Shown here: piece after piece, positions 10,901 to 22,112 of the stretch
Layout: each line of letters opens with the position of its first letter
Numbering within the stretch: position 1 is the stretch's first letter
Source: Asterias amurensis
Taxonomy: Eukaryota > Echinodermata > Asteroidea > Forcipulatida > Asteriidae
Assembly (NCBI RefSeq): GCF_032118995.1
Contig: NC_092669.1
Location: 12,820,335 to 12,884,334, forward strand
Length of the DNA: 64,000 bases
Direction of reading: 5' to 3'
Program-made: the position numbers and the translations under genes
Notes under the pieces: model-generated
Databases searched by the model: none
The model's input: only the letters and a program-made list of their open reading frames with translations
Told to the model about the DNA's origin: nothing

Positions 10901-13900
10901 AATAAAATGTTTAAACTTTTGAGACAAAGACGATGTTATTGACTCTTTTTAATGTGACTGGTTTGATGTTGGGCGCTTTATAAATTCTGCGTCTTATTGT
11001 TTATTATGATTTATTTAGGGCGCACTACCACCGTATTTGCGCCCCTGGCAGAGTGAAGTCCCACCTCTCACTGAAAGTGTTGTGAAATCCGTTTCATTCC
11101 CATCTGATGATGAAGCTAATGGTATGGTGTATGTAGCATGGAGGGCTCCTAAAGCCAAGGTAAAAAAAATGTAATAATTTTTTCAAAATGTTTTATACTG
11201 TACAACTTTAAAGAAATGTTGTGAAATGCTATACATCAATGAGGCAACGAAGGCGATTTTCTCCATGCCCCCCTGGTTATTGCCTTGGTGCCCTTGAAAT
11301 GCTCCACAGTAGAAATTTACAATTTCCTCATAGGATGCCCTTCACCAAGAAGAACATGCCTTGGTGCCCTTGCCCTTTTCAAAAATGCAGCAAACGGGTC
11401 TGTGCTTTGGTATTTATCTATAAGCAGGACAGTTCTTTTTAAAACTGAGAAATCTCCCGAATTAAAAAAAATCTACTCCGCGATTGTAGAATAAATAGCC
11501 AGACAAGTTCTCAAAAGAACATAACCTACCCATCAAGAATAATACACATGGCGTTATCGCAAACCAACAGTTGTTGATTTTCTTGTTGTTGATTTGTTGT
11601 TGTTTATTTTATTTTCAGGACCTTTACAGCATGGCAGCCCTCCAGGTCTTGATGGAATACTTAACCGATACTTCGGTCGCTCCGCTACAACGAGATTTTG
11701 TTGAGAGGGACGATCCATTCTGCAATAGGGTAAGTCAGAAAGTTTCTTGCCTGGACAAAATTGTCCGAAGTCATTCTACTAAAAGTTTAGTGTAATCAGC
11801 CCGATCGCACGCTTTTCCAGGAGTGCGAATAGTCACACGCCCGATCCCTCTAAAATGCACTCCTGCTACAGATGTCAAATGGTTCGGGGCAAGTCTTTGA
11901 ATAGCAACCTCCAGATGAGCAAACCCTGGTACCATTGTGCCATATACATCCATTCAGAATTGTGTATGGGTGTTCACCGTCTTGTACGTAACTACGCAAA
12001 AGCTTACCCCTAATCATGTGACATAGCAAGGGGATAGTCTGAGTAATTCAAAATGTAAGCTGTACATTGTGTGACTAAGCAAGTCATTGTACCACACATT
12101 GTTCAAATCTAACTCGCAAATGGCTTATTCAAGAAAAATTTACTTTGGGATTTGGGATTTATATTTTGATTTTTTTTCTAGGTACGCTACTCGGTTATTG
12201 AAGCGACAGAGTCCTGCGTTTATGTCAAGTTTGACAACGTTCCTAAAGCAAAGCTACCCGACATCAAGAAAAGGTAAAACAAGTCAACAAATTATATGAA
12301 CAGTTCAAAGTTCAATTTGATCCGATACCTTTTCTTTGATCTTCTGCTTAGACTGGAAGTAAGTAAAATTTTGCTGCCATTGCGGCCGCCATCATGGTTT
12401 TGGCATTTTGTACAAGCTGTTTGCTTTAAAGTGGTTTAGAGCGCCCCCACATGGCCACAAAATTAGAATGGTGTAGAAGCGCCCTCATGTGCTCAGAAGT
12501 ATTCATCGGACTTCTATTTCTTGTATCGTTCTTTGCGCAGACTTGTTGATGTTCTTGAGGGGATAGCATCGGGCAAAGAAGCAATCGATATGAAACGGAT
12601 GGCTAGCGTTCTCCATCGTCGAATCCTAGAATGTCTAAATCATATGGAGGAACGACCTCACGATACGTTTGCCTTCATGGGTATCGGGGACTTCTTGTAC
12701 GGTGAAGACGAAGACCAGGTAAGAATAAGAAAATAAATTTCAATCAATTTTGGAAAAAAAAAAGAATTAAAGACACTGGACACTATTGGTAATTATTCAA
12801 AATAAAAACTTACTTGGTAACAAGCAATGAAGAGCTGTTGATAGTATAAAACATTATGAGAAACGGCTCACTGTTATACTTCAAAGTACATGTATACATA
12901 GTTTTTGAGAAAGAGGTAATTTCTCATTGAAAAGACTTTGTGTTCATTGTTATCTTTTACAGCTGGCCCAGCGACTCAATCAAGTTGAGAACTACAAGAA
13001 ACAAGTCAAGGAACCAGACACTTTCTGGACGAAGCTTATGGCTACGTACCTCACCTCCGCCAACTCTGTGACAGTAAGTCAAGTTTTTTCCCTCTTTTTT
13101 TTCTGGTTGTTAAGCCAATGATTCTCAAAAAAGCATATTTAATCACTATAATAGTCAAGAACCCAATTAGGAGAAGACAAGGATGAAGTTTCACTTTTAA
13201 AAGTGGGAGGAACTTCCATAGAGAATTATTCCAGGGAAAACCCACGCAGTCAGTTAGAGACTGTACACCCAATCCACTTAGTGCCCCAAGCATGATTCGA
13301 ACCATGGTCCTAAAGGTGGAAGGTGAGAAAAGATACCACTCCGCCAACCACTCCGCCAACTCGCCCCTTGAATAAAATAGTACCTTTCATTATAAGTGAT
13401 GATTTATTTTGATTCTCCTTTTGTTGTATAGATTATAGGTGAGCCTAGTCAGAAGCTTGCAGAATCCATGGCAGAAGAGGAGAAACAACGAGTTGCTAAG
13501 CAACGGGAAGAACTTGGAGAGGCTGGTCTCAAAGCGAAGGATGAGACCCTACAGAAAGCAACAGAAGAAAATGAGGTACCAGACAAGGTGGCAATTGAAT
13601 GCCCCGTATTTTTGACCGCATGAGGGCGCTCTCAAAAGATTCATTCACACCCAAAACAACTATTAAAGACTTGAACACCAAAGACTTTTTCCCTGCATGT
13701 TGGCTAGCATGTCAACTACACTTAACATTATCTTTGACATTTCTATACATTTTATTACTGTTGAATTATGTGGCATCCATCTTTTCATAATCATACTCAT
13801 TGTTAACATGAAAATAAATGTGCATTGAATTGAACATATCCATCATGGTCAATAAGACTTTCAAAGAAGCCGTTAGAACCCACCTCTAAATCAACTTAAA

Positions 13901-16900
13901 CCTAATGATTTGTTTGGTTTTGTAGACTGAGCCGCCTGAAAATATGATCAGCTCCTTACCAGTGCCAGGAACAGACTCCGTCCAGTTTCATCCCATCAAT
14001 CGCCATAGTAACCTCCCTAGCAACAAACCGACCAATGGGGTGGCTGGAATTGATCTGCAGAAGATACCCTTCACGTTCCAGTTAGATGACATCCATACGA
14101 ACTTTGTTCAGGTTTGTTCAACCTCAAATTACTGTTTTAATTCTGTGGCGTGTCATGGCCTATCGGTTAATGGCACTGGATTCAAACTCTGGGGTTTCTG
14201 ATCAGTAGAGTGTGGGTTTGAGTCCCAGTAGTGACACTTGTGTCCTTAAGCAAGACACTTATGATGCTTCGTCCATAGAACATTGTAGGATGGGACATAA
14301 AGCTGTTGGGCCCGTGTTTGTCTAACGCATGTAAAAGAACCCGTAGCACCTGTCGTAAAAAGAAGGGGTTCACCCCGGTGTTCCTGGTTTGATTGGCGGC
14401 ATATTGCGCCACAGCACCTTGTAAACAATTACATGGTGCTTTAAAGGAATAGGTCTCATAATTCAATACGTAGCTCCACACACCTTGCTGGAAATGACAC
14501 TGAGGGCTTTGAAAAAGGGCCCACCTTCCTTTTTTTCAAAAAGGCAAGAAGCCCCCCCCCCCCCCCCACAAAAAAAATAACTTTTTTGGCCTTAACAAAT
14601 TTTTGTAAAACAAGTTCGGCTGAAAACTCTAAATGTTGTGTCTTTATATTTCCCTACAGTTTTCGGTCATGCTGGATACATCCTCAATTCCTGCTAAGCT
14701 GAAGCCCTATCTACCAGTATTTATCGAGATTCTCTTTGAATCTCCACTCATCAGAGACGGAGGTAATGACAAACAGCGCCCTCTATCAACCAAGTATTCA
14801 ATATTGTTTCTCTTGAAGACAATCAAAACATACTGATCGAAATGTTGAGTTGTGACATCACTAATTGTTTTTTTAGAACCACCAAAGCTTAATCAAGAGA
14901 ATGTTACATGGTATTCCATAAACCTTGATATATAACTTCTTTAAGACACTGGGCACTATTGGTCATTTCTCAAAATTAGACTGGCCATCAAGTCCTTTAC
15001 TGTATATCTTTCCATGTGCGTGGATTTAGTTGTTGTATCCCATGAGGATGTTGTGACTCGGTTAGCAGCAGACACTCTATCGACTTAATCAAGTCTAGGA
15101 TTAGACTGGCCATCAAGTCATTTACTGTTCATTTTTCCTTGTGTGTGGATTTAGTTCTTGTATCCCATGAGGATGTTGTGACCCAGCTAGCAGCAGACAC
15201 TCTATCGACTGAGTCAAGTCTAGGATTTAACGGCAATCGATTCCGATGTGGAGAATTCTCCCAGGTGGCTTTCATTGAAATGAAGGTTCGTTTATTTGTT
15301 TATTTATCATTTATTTGTGTTTATTTGTTTACTTGTTTACTTGTTTATTTATTGATTTTTTTTTATTTTTTTTTTACTTGTTTACTTGTTTACTTATTTG
15401 GTAATTTCTTTACTTGTTAACTTGTTTATTTGTTTATCTGTTTGTTTATTTGTTTCTTAACTTTTTTCCTAAGGTTGAGATTGAAAAGTACAAACGTGGT
15501 GTTCAGTGGTTACAAGAGCTTCTGTATCAGACGCAATTTGTCGCTGAACGTCTTAAGATTGTCGCCAGTAAGATGATGAATGATGTAGCGAGACTAAAGA
15601 GGGATGGACGGACGATTGCCGTAGCTGCTCTCAAAGAACTCAACTTCATTGAAGGTAAGAAGACGCAAAAATGATGAGAAAAATATAATAAAATATTGAA
15701 GTCATATATGGCGCACGTATCTACCAAAAAGGTACTCAAGGCGCTTAGTATATAAATTTTTACAAAAAGATTATTTAAGTTATGAATTCTGAGACCCAGT
15801 TATGAATTCTGAGACCCAGTTATGTAGCATTAACGTCTATGACTATGAATTGCACAAATCAAGAAGTTCTAGTCATTGTGAAATCATCAGTTAGCTGGGG
15901 ATTCCAACCCACAACCTGTAATTGCAAGTCCTGCAGCCTTACCACATGGTGACCTTTTTTACCAAAACCCCCGATACTTTCAGTCGCTGATATTTGTTTT
16001 TATTTTCTTATCTTAGGGAGTAATTTCTACGTTGCCAGTATGATGAGACAGCATAAGTTCTTGTCTGGTATGGTGACGAGATTGGACAAAGATCCGGAAG
16101 GCGTGAGTGTTGCACTAGAAATAAATATGACAAGATTATTTGGTTTTGTTTCTTGACTTTATATACTTTTAAGGCCAAAAAAAAAATAAAAACATGTTAA
16201 GCTTCCCTGCCCGCTTCCTTTTTAGAGGCCCCCCCCCCTTTTTTTGTACTCAATGACTTTTTTCACCCCTTTTTTAACGATCTCAGCAAAAATGTGTGCA
16301 AAATACTTGTGATTAAACTGTGTTTGCCTAAAACAAATTATTCATTTAAAGAAGGACAACAAAATTAAAACATTGATTAGTCAGTTTTCCCACAGAAATG
16401 TTTTTACAAGCAAGGTTTGATTTAGAAAGCATACAGACAAAACTTTTAACTGTTTAGTTTTGAAAATCTGCATTACAGATGAAGAATTTTTGTATTTCAT
16501 GAAAACTTGTTTAGGTCATCAAGGAAGTGAATGAACTCCGTGACCTTTTGACCTCACCTAGCAACCTCCGCATCCACATGGCAGCCGACATGAAGAAACT
16601 GAAAGAAGTTGGAGATGCCCAGTTGCCGTGGCAACAGTATTTCGTAGAGAAAGATGTGAAAGCTGATACAAAATGGTAGATAGTCAAGGTTTCCTTCCAC
16701 CACTTGGTACCTTATTTAAAGACTTTGGAAAAGTTAACCCATATTTCAAAGCGGCCTTGTTCTTCTCCTAAGCATTAAACAGTTCTCGTCTCGATTTACC
16801 AATATTTTTTACAGTGACAAGTTAGGTCAGATTGCGAGTCAGCTGTTACGCCCAAGTACGCCCAGTACCCCACTGGGTACCATAGTGGGTGTAGGATCAG

Positions 16901-19764
16901 TGGAGTCTGCATTCCTGATTCAGACTATACCCTGCATTACGAGTTACCTGGAGCCGGACCTACCAGCTATCATGGTCTACATTGAGTGCCTTTGTGCTCT
17001 GGAGGTATTTACTTCAATTCTTTTGATTCACTTCAAATCTGCTTAGCACTAAACTCAAATCTGCTTAACATTAGGCGAAATTGTCAAGTATAAAGGAACT
17101 GTTTACAGAGCCAACACTGCTTAACAGAGATTTTCACAATCTACTACTTCTTGGCGTTTATTGAAACCCTGTTTCAGCCCCAGGAGTAGGTGGCAACATG
17201 CCCCTGGTGGCAGTTGATTTGGGTCGCTGGCCAGAATCAGTTAAGTGAAGCCCTCGCCTAAGTTGAAGTGTCTGTCCGACCTTGTGATGTGAGGTGAGCT
17301 CTCACAATTATTGTTATGATTATTTTTGTCTTCAAGTGAGCGAAGAATTCAGTTTAAAGATAAAAAGTACCAACGCCAGAAAGTATAGACTCCAGAGTTA
17401 TTTTTGTTAACATTCTATTGAACTATTGTATGTTATTGTTATGTTAAGATCAGCGTGATATTCCAATAATTTTAAGCCATTTGATATTTCTATAGGGTCC
17501 AATGTGGAAACAGATCCGTGGTCTAGGCCTGGCTTATCATTATCGTATGTACTTGATATTTCTATAGGGTCCAATGTGGAAACAGATCCGTGGTCTAGGC
17601 CTTGCTTATCATTATCGTATGTACTGCCGACCAGAAGAAGGACTACTGTACTTCCAGCTCTTCAAATGCACACATGTAGTCAATGCTTACAAACAAGCCA
17701 TTGAGATCGTGGTGAGTGTAACATGTATTTAATTGTATAGTGGTGTGATCTCCCCCCAAATTACAAAATTTGAAATGTTTTTCAACATATTTTTTTAATA
17801 ATTTAAATCAAATTCATTTCTCCACGTACTGCATCTCTTTGGAACTCCTTGCCTGATGCATGTTTCCCTCCATCCTACAATCTAGACTGTTTTAAGAGGA
17901 ATATCAATTCCTTCCTTCAATCTGCCCTACCCCATGCATACATCTCTTTGGAACTCCTTGCCTGGTGCATGTTTCCCTCCATCCTACAATCTAGACTGTT
18001 TTAAGAGGAATATCAATTTCTACCTCCAATCCCCCTCCCCCATGCATACATCTCTTTGGAACTCTTTGCCTGGTGGATGTTTCCCTCCATCCTACAATCT
18101 AGACTGTTTTAAGAGGAATATCAATTCCTACCTTCAGCTCCCCCCTGAATTCTTTTCACATTCAATAATTAACTTGTTGTCTTGAAACCCCATACCAAGA
18201 GTGGCCTTGTTGGGGACGAGCTTGCATTAAAAAAATGAAATAAAAAATAAATAGAAAAACCTCACACCCAAGTTTATTATACAACCTGGGAAGCGCCTAA
18301 TTTTGCAATTTTTATTTCTCTGTTTGATGTTATCTAGGAGGGTTACTTGAATGGTACAACGACCTTTGACCCTGTCCAGCTCGAGACTGCCATTAGTAGC
18401 GTCTTATATGAAGTCATTGAGAGAGAAGAAACTGTGGCTTCAACGTCTAAAGTCTCACTACTCAGTTACTTCAGAGGGACGGATCAAAGCTATAACAGGT
18501 TGGGCAATTAATCAATTAATTACTGGAATTTTTATTTATTTTGTATTTTATACACAAGTGAACAAGAAGCTAGTAGTATGAACTACAGCTAGAGTTCATA
18601 AATTGTACAGGGGGCATGTTCAAAAGAATTTTATGAAATCTGGATTTTGAAAGACTCGGCTGTTTAGGCTTTGATGGCAGAAGCAGGTAGTGAGTTCCAA
18701 TGCCTAGAATAGGATGGTATAAAGGATCTCTGATGTTGAGAAGTGCCTGATTTGAAGATGATGACAGTATTTTGATGTTGTGTACATGACTTCCTAGTAG
18801 AGCGACATGCTGTTGTTTGAGGAAGAGGTTGATGGTTTTATACTAAAACCATTTTATTCCGCCACTTTGTTAAGTTTTCAAACTTGTTTTCTTTGTCAGG
18901 AATCTGTTGTCGCAGATCACCAAGGTAACCGTTTCCGACTTGATGCGTATCGGTGAGAAGTACATGCGCCCTCTATTTGATTCCAGTAAATCACGCTGCG
19001 CTGTCTGCTGTCAATCCTCAAAGGTTGATGAAGTGAAGGAAGGATTCAAAGCGTAAGTAGAGAAGAAGAAAATCTTATTGATCGAAATATTCCTTATTTC
19101 AATGTTTCTCTAAAACAATGTTTCTCAAGATGTTCCAGCCAGCCCACTCTTCTTGGCCAATCAAACTTTTAAACGTCTCAAAAGTTTGGTAACCTTTACC
19201 CTAACAAAACTTGAACATAATCAAAAGAAATGCAACGCTTTGGCCATCACTATTCACCATTAAAATCCTTGTTACTCTTTTACTCTTGTAATAATGGTAT
19301 TAAACTGCAAACTGAGGAATCTGAGGTGACAGTTATAACAAGACCATCGTCCCTACTGTCCCTTCTCTAGCAATTACTTTATTTATTTATTACACACCCA
19401 ACAGCACAATTAGCACCAACAACAGGATGAATAGGAAACAAGACGAAATATTAATTTGTTTATGTGGGGGAAAACCTAAGATTGGGGAAACCAACGCAAT
19501 CAGGTAGGGACCATGGTCCACAGAGAGGAGAAAGTCAGGGAAGGAAACCACCGAGCGGGAGGTGCCACATGTGGGATATTTATGTGCAATGTTGGACGTG
19601 TGTAAGGGTTTATTGGAATCAGGCTGCAACACAAAAAGGGCATTCATCGTAACAGAAAACTGAAACAACCATTTTTGTAAATTATAAATTCCACTTTGCT
19701 TCTTTCTTTTAGTCTTGGACGTGATTTGAGCGTGATGGCTTCATTGGAAGATGGGTTCCAGTGA
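7942..19764 (+). CDS. M16-family zinc metalloprotease, C05D11.1-like (22 exons, complete)
   Basis: Predicted pitrilysin-clan (M16) peptidase. Coding exons: 7942-8083, 9111-9193, 9334-9492, 9740-9895, 10271-10447, 11019-11159, 11619-11729, 12182-12273, 12541-12718, 12963-13073, 13432-13575, 13926-14111, 14660-14762, 15155-15285, 15474-15654, 16017-16102, 16515-16675, 16815-17004, 17568-17711, 18338-18498, 18900-19052, 19713-19764. All joins are GT-AG and keep frame, giving 1013 residues plus TGA. The inverted zinc motif HTLEH is at residues 59-63, and GVVYCEM at about 147-153 supplies the probable third ligand, Glu152. The length fits a four-domain M16 protein. The family includes C. elegans C05D11.1 and, from memory, yeast YOL098C; its substrate is unknown. 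No clear signal or mitochondrial leader is visible at MAAHFEQTCSVV. Two internal tandem duplications disturb the starts of exons 14 and 19 (listed separately). PreP or insulysin are less likely because the regions around the motif differ. Confidence 0.93.
8487..8733. mobile_element. Family B MITE, intact reference copy
   Basis: Ends GGGCCCAATTTCATAGAGC and inverted GCTCTATGAAATTGGGCCC; about 245 bp; internal halves pair via GAAATTTCTTCCTTGATAG and GGAAGACATTTCATGC. It lies in intron 1 of the protease gene. At least ten relatives occur in this window. Confidence 0.82.
9906..10245 (+). mobile_element. tRNA-derived SINE, full-looking copy (family 1)
   Basis: The head carries a degenerate A box and the B box GTGGGTTCGAGTCCTGG (9969-9985), then a body containing ACACTTGTGTCCCTGAGCAAG. 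The tail, GCGCTTTGAGATGCCC ... GTAAAGCGCTTTATAAA, resembles CR1/L2-type LINE tails and is followed by TATTA repeats. It lies in intron 4 of the protease gene. Related copies are at 14150-14480, 28655-28800, 29307-29635 and, on the minus strand, 50195-50570. Confidence 0.75.
11227..11410 (-). mobile_element. MITE-like element, ACCAAGGCA family
   Basis: Inverted copy of the family typified by 32180-32368: GGCAACGAAGGCGATT, a stretch with TTGGTGCCCTTGAAATGCTC and a second TTGGTGCCCTTGCCC block. It lies in intron 6 of the protease gene. No coding sense is seen. Confidence 0.55.
12766..12945 (-). mobile_element. Half copy of MITE family A abutting exon 10
   Basis: Begins AAAGACACTGGACACTATTG and continues through GAGCTGTTGATAGTATAAAA to GAAAGAGGTAATTTCTCA, matching the right half of the intact element at 22768-23119 in reverse orientation. 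It stops about 20 nt before the exon 10 acceptor (exon from 12963), so the branch-point region may be element-derived. Confidence 0.65.
14150..14480 (+). mobile_element. tRNA-derived SINE (family 1)
   Basis: It shares with 9906-10245 the segment from the GCCTATCGGTTAATGGCAC A-box region through GTGGGTTTGAGTCCCAG (14212-14228) and ACACTTGTGTCCTTAAGCAAG. The downstream body differs and lacks a clear LINE-like tail. It lies in intron 12 of the protease gene. Confidence 0.65.
14976..15225 (+). repeat. 125-bp tandem duplication copying the exon 14 splice acceptor
   Basis: Two direct copies, 14976-15100 and 15101-15225, each contain the intron end, the acceptor GGATTTAG and the first ~70 bases of exon 14. 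The used acceptor precedes 15155; the upstream one precedes 15030. The copies differ at about a dozen positions. Read in the gene's frame, the upstream copy has TAA where the functional copy has GAG, and lacks the rest of the exon and a donor. It is a decayed partial exon duplicate. Confidence 0.85.
15292..15468 (+). repeat. T-rich microsatellite (TTTACTTG / TTTATTTG)n
   Basis: Imperfect repeats of TTTACTTG and TTTATTTG fill the 188-nt intron 14 almost completely and run up to the exon 15 acceptor. They double as its polypyrimidine tract. Confidence 0.7.
17165..17290 (+). mobile_element. SINE body fragment (GTTTCAGCCCCAGGAGTAGG type)
   Basis: The segment ACCCTGTTTCAGCCCCAGGA with the following TGGCAAC... 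is shared with 29520-29635 (+) and, inverted, with 48735-48915 and 49455-49605. Only the body is present. It lies in intron 18 of the protease gene. Confidence 0.5.
17481..17624 (+). repeat. 72-bp tandem duplication copying the exon 19 splice acceptor
   Basis: The unit 17481-17552 recurs at 17553-17624 with a single visible base difference. It holds the intron end TTGATATTTCTATAG and the first ~57 bases of exon 19. Using the first acceptor (exon from 17496) would add 72 nt ending in an in-frame TAG formed by the second copy's own intron sequence, so the second acceptor (exon from 17568) must be used for the full-length protein. Confidence 0.88.
17822..18245 (+). mobile_element. Non-LTR retrotransposon 3' fragment with internal triplication
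   Basis: Translation contains SLWNSLPDACFPPSYNLDCF and FKRNINSFLQ, the C-terminal pattern (WNSLP then FKR) of CR1/L2/Jockey-type reverse transcriptases. This ~109-bp stretch is repeated three times (from about 17832, 17941 and 18049) and is followed by a short 3' region and an A-rich tail near 18220-18245. It lies in intron 19 of the protease gene. The copies are in different frames because the unit is not a multiple of three. Confidence 0.7.
18600..18770 (-). mobile_element. LINE reverse-transcriptase C-terminal fragment
   Basis: On the minus strand one frame reads HWNSLPASAIKA followed by ESFKIQIS, again the WNSLP...FK ending of non-LTR reverse transcriptases. It is short, 5'-truncated and contains a stop. 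It lies in intron 20 of the protease gene. Confidence 0.5.
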
Positions 19765-20051
19765 TTTGACTCGAGTAGAGAATGAATAACCGAGAATACG
19801 CCAACGGATGTAATATTAATCATGAAGGATATCTTTAAATGTTCGTGGCCCTCTAGAGGGCAGAAATATATAAACTTGTAAGGACACACTTAGTGTGAAA
19901 CAATGTGAAACAAGTGAAACTTTACAAATGGTGTTTAATGTATGCACTTAGTTAGTATTCCTAAAAATACTTATACCTAGAAGTATTTATTTTAGGGACA
20001 TTAGTTTTTGTGGGAAGTAATCGTTAAAATGATACGTACCATTTTGCCTTC

Positions 20052-20057
20052 AATAAA
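20052..20057 (+). terminator. First poly(A) signal of the protease gene
   Basis: AATAAA about 290 bp past the stop codon, in CTTCAATAAAACC. Use is inferred; a second signal lies at 21261. Confidence 0.45.
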
Positions 20058-20439
20058 ACCTTGTTTAGTGATCAGAAAAAAAAACCTTTAAATCAGAAAT
20101 TTATTTCTAAAAAATATAGTCTGCTTTTAAAGCTGCTTTTTTTAATTACTTTTCTAGGTGTATTTTTTGTATGTTATTCTTGCAATCTTGTAGACATTTT
20201 GTGACTCTATCGGAGACAGTGTAAGTGTTGTGAACTTTTTGTATACATATTGCTGTCATATTTTGGATTCTTTTGAGAGGTAAATTTATTCATCCAAGTT
20301 TTCAGCTGAGTTTCTCTTTTTCTTATAATAGTGCCTTAGAAACTTTAATACCACTCGACAAAGAAGTGTGTGGTCTGACATTACTTTCTTTTTTAAATGT
20401 TCGTTGTTCTAAAACTTTTCTTTTGTAAAACTAGACTTG

Positions 20440-20695
20440 TGCAGTCTGTTGGTCATTAGGCTGTCCACAATGTTCAAATATGTATTAGACTTGCACAGTC
20501 TGTTGGTCATCAAGCTGTCCAAATATCTTGCACCAGTTGAATGTTCAAATATGCATTAGACTTGCACAGTCTGTTGATCATCAGGCAGTCTCCAATGTTC
20601 AAATATATATTAGACTTGCACAGTCTGTTGATCATCAAACAGTCCCCAATGTTCAAATATATATTAGACTTGCACAGTCTGTTGGCCATTAAGGT
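20440..20695 (+). repeat. Tandem repeat in the protease 3' flank, unit about 55-70 bp
   Basis: Five copies of TTAGACTTGCACAGTCTGTT, each followed by GATCATCA or GGTCAT and usually AATGTTCAAATAT. Unit length varies. It is probably transcribed if the distal poly(A) site is used. Confidence 0.75.
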
Positions 20696-20839
20696 CAAAA
20701 CCAAGGCTGAAGGCCGCACTGGTAACAATTACTTGTGTCGATCTATAGTTCCCTTCACTTTATGTTACAAAAACTACGTTAGGCTTTCTTTTAATTTGTT
20801 TTCATTCAACGAAACTATGGGAGATATTATGTTACTGTT

Positions 20840-21169
20840 TTAAAGCCATTGTACACCATCGGTACAGAAAAAAAAAACACAGATTTACAAATAACTTACA
20901 GGGTTTACAGAAGGTAATAATGAAAGACTTCTCTTGAAATATTATTCCATGAAATGCTTTACCTTTTGAGAAAACATTAAAAAATATCATTTCTCGATAT
21001 CAAGAAATACGGATTTATTTTAAACACATGTCATGACACAGCGAAACGTGCGGATGACCGATTGAGCCTAAATTTTCACAGGTTTGTTATTTTATATAGA
21101 AATTGTGATACACGAAGTGTGGGCCTTGGACAATACCGTTTACCGAAAGTGTCCAATGGCTTTAAACAA
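20840..21169. mobile_element. MITE-like inverted-repeat element, family A variant
   Basis: Starts TTAAAGCCATTGTACACCAT and ends with the inverted counterpart GTGTCCAATGGCTTTAAA. Internal motifs AAATGCTTTACCTTTTGAGA and TGAGCCTAAATTTTCACAGG match family A. No coding capacity. Confidence 0.65.
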
Positions 21170-21260
21170 CTTTTGTTGTTTACTTTGAATAATTAATGAC
21201 ATGTATTTTGATCGATGTACAATGTGATTGATAAGTACATGTAGCAAAATGTGCATACTG

Positions 21261-21266
21261 AATAAA
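21261..21266 (+). terminator. Distal poly(A) signal candidate of the protease gene
   Basis: AATAAA in CATACTGAATAAAGAAATTC, followed by GT-rich sequence (TTGTATTTGTGATG). If used, the 3'UTR would be about 1.5 kb and would include a tandem repeat and a MITE. Confidence 0.35.
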
Positions 21267-21299
21267 GAAATTCACTATCAACTTGTATTTGTGATGAGT

Positions 21300-21560
21300 A
21301 ACTAATTTACATACTCAAGAAACTTCTTATGAAGTACTGTATCAGTGATGGGGGAAATGGACAAAGGGTCACACGATGAGTAAAGTAATTTACATACTCA
21401 TGAATATTAAAATAAAGTATCAGTGATAGGTGAAATCCTCACACGATGAGTGAAGTAATTTTCATAATCATGAATATTAAAGTGAAAAATTGAGTAATAG
21501 GAGAAATTGTCACACAAGTGATTTACATACTCATGAATATTGAAATGAAATGAAATATCA
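21300..21560 (+). repeat. Tandem repeat with ACTCATGAATATT core
   Basis: Three to four degenerate copies of about 60-75 bp containing TACTCATGAATATTAAAAT, CAGTGAT and CACACGATGAGT. The core ATGAATATT recurs in other arrays of the window. Confidence 0.6.
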
Positions 21561-21894
21561 GTAATGTCAACATATTAATTAGGCAGTTGTAAAAGGTTAC
21601 AAATAAAACATTCTCAACAAATTAAACGTTTGCTCAAAGAAATTTATTTGTTTCTGTGAAAATGGTACACATTTACAAATAACCCTCAGTTGTTGTCTGT
21701 AGGTCCTATTGGCAGATTGTCCTTAGCAGATACCGGTTACCAACCAATAATATGCAATATGAAATACATTGACTGGTATCCTGCTAAATGTGCTAAGCAG
21801 GTAAACTTAATTATTTCTGCTTGAAATCTCGATGATATATAAAAGTGGAGTCGTGTCTCTACACCTCTTGATATGACCATTGCAACTAAAATGA

Positions 21895-22112
21895 AACATT
21901 TTAAGAACCAATTCCAAGGCTCTGCTTACCGCCCAATTCTGGGCTTACTATCGCCATTCTCCGCGTATGTGCAAGCGCCAAATTTCTGTGTAAGCGTAGA
22001 ATGCCTACAAATGCGGAGTACACACGTGCACAAAACCGAAACTCCTGCATGCTTCCGCTACACCGAGTCTTTGCTTGGGGCAAGCAGAGCCATGAAAATG
22101 GGCCCTGTAGCG
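21895..22112. mobile_element. MITE-like element related to family B, GC-richer variant
   Basis: Palindromic ends, CCAAGGCTCTGCTTACCGCC at 21916 against CTTGGGGCAAGCAGAGCCATG near 22091, with internal matching halves around GCGTATGTGCAAGCG. It ends in the family-B-like ATGAAAATGGGCCCT. Confidence 0.55.
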
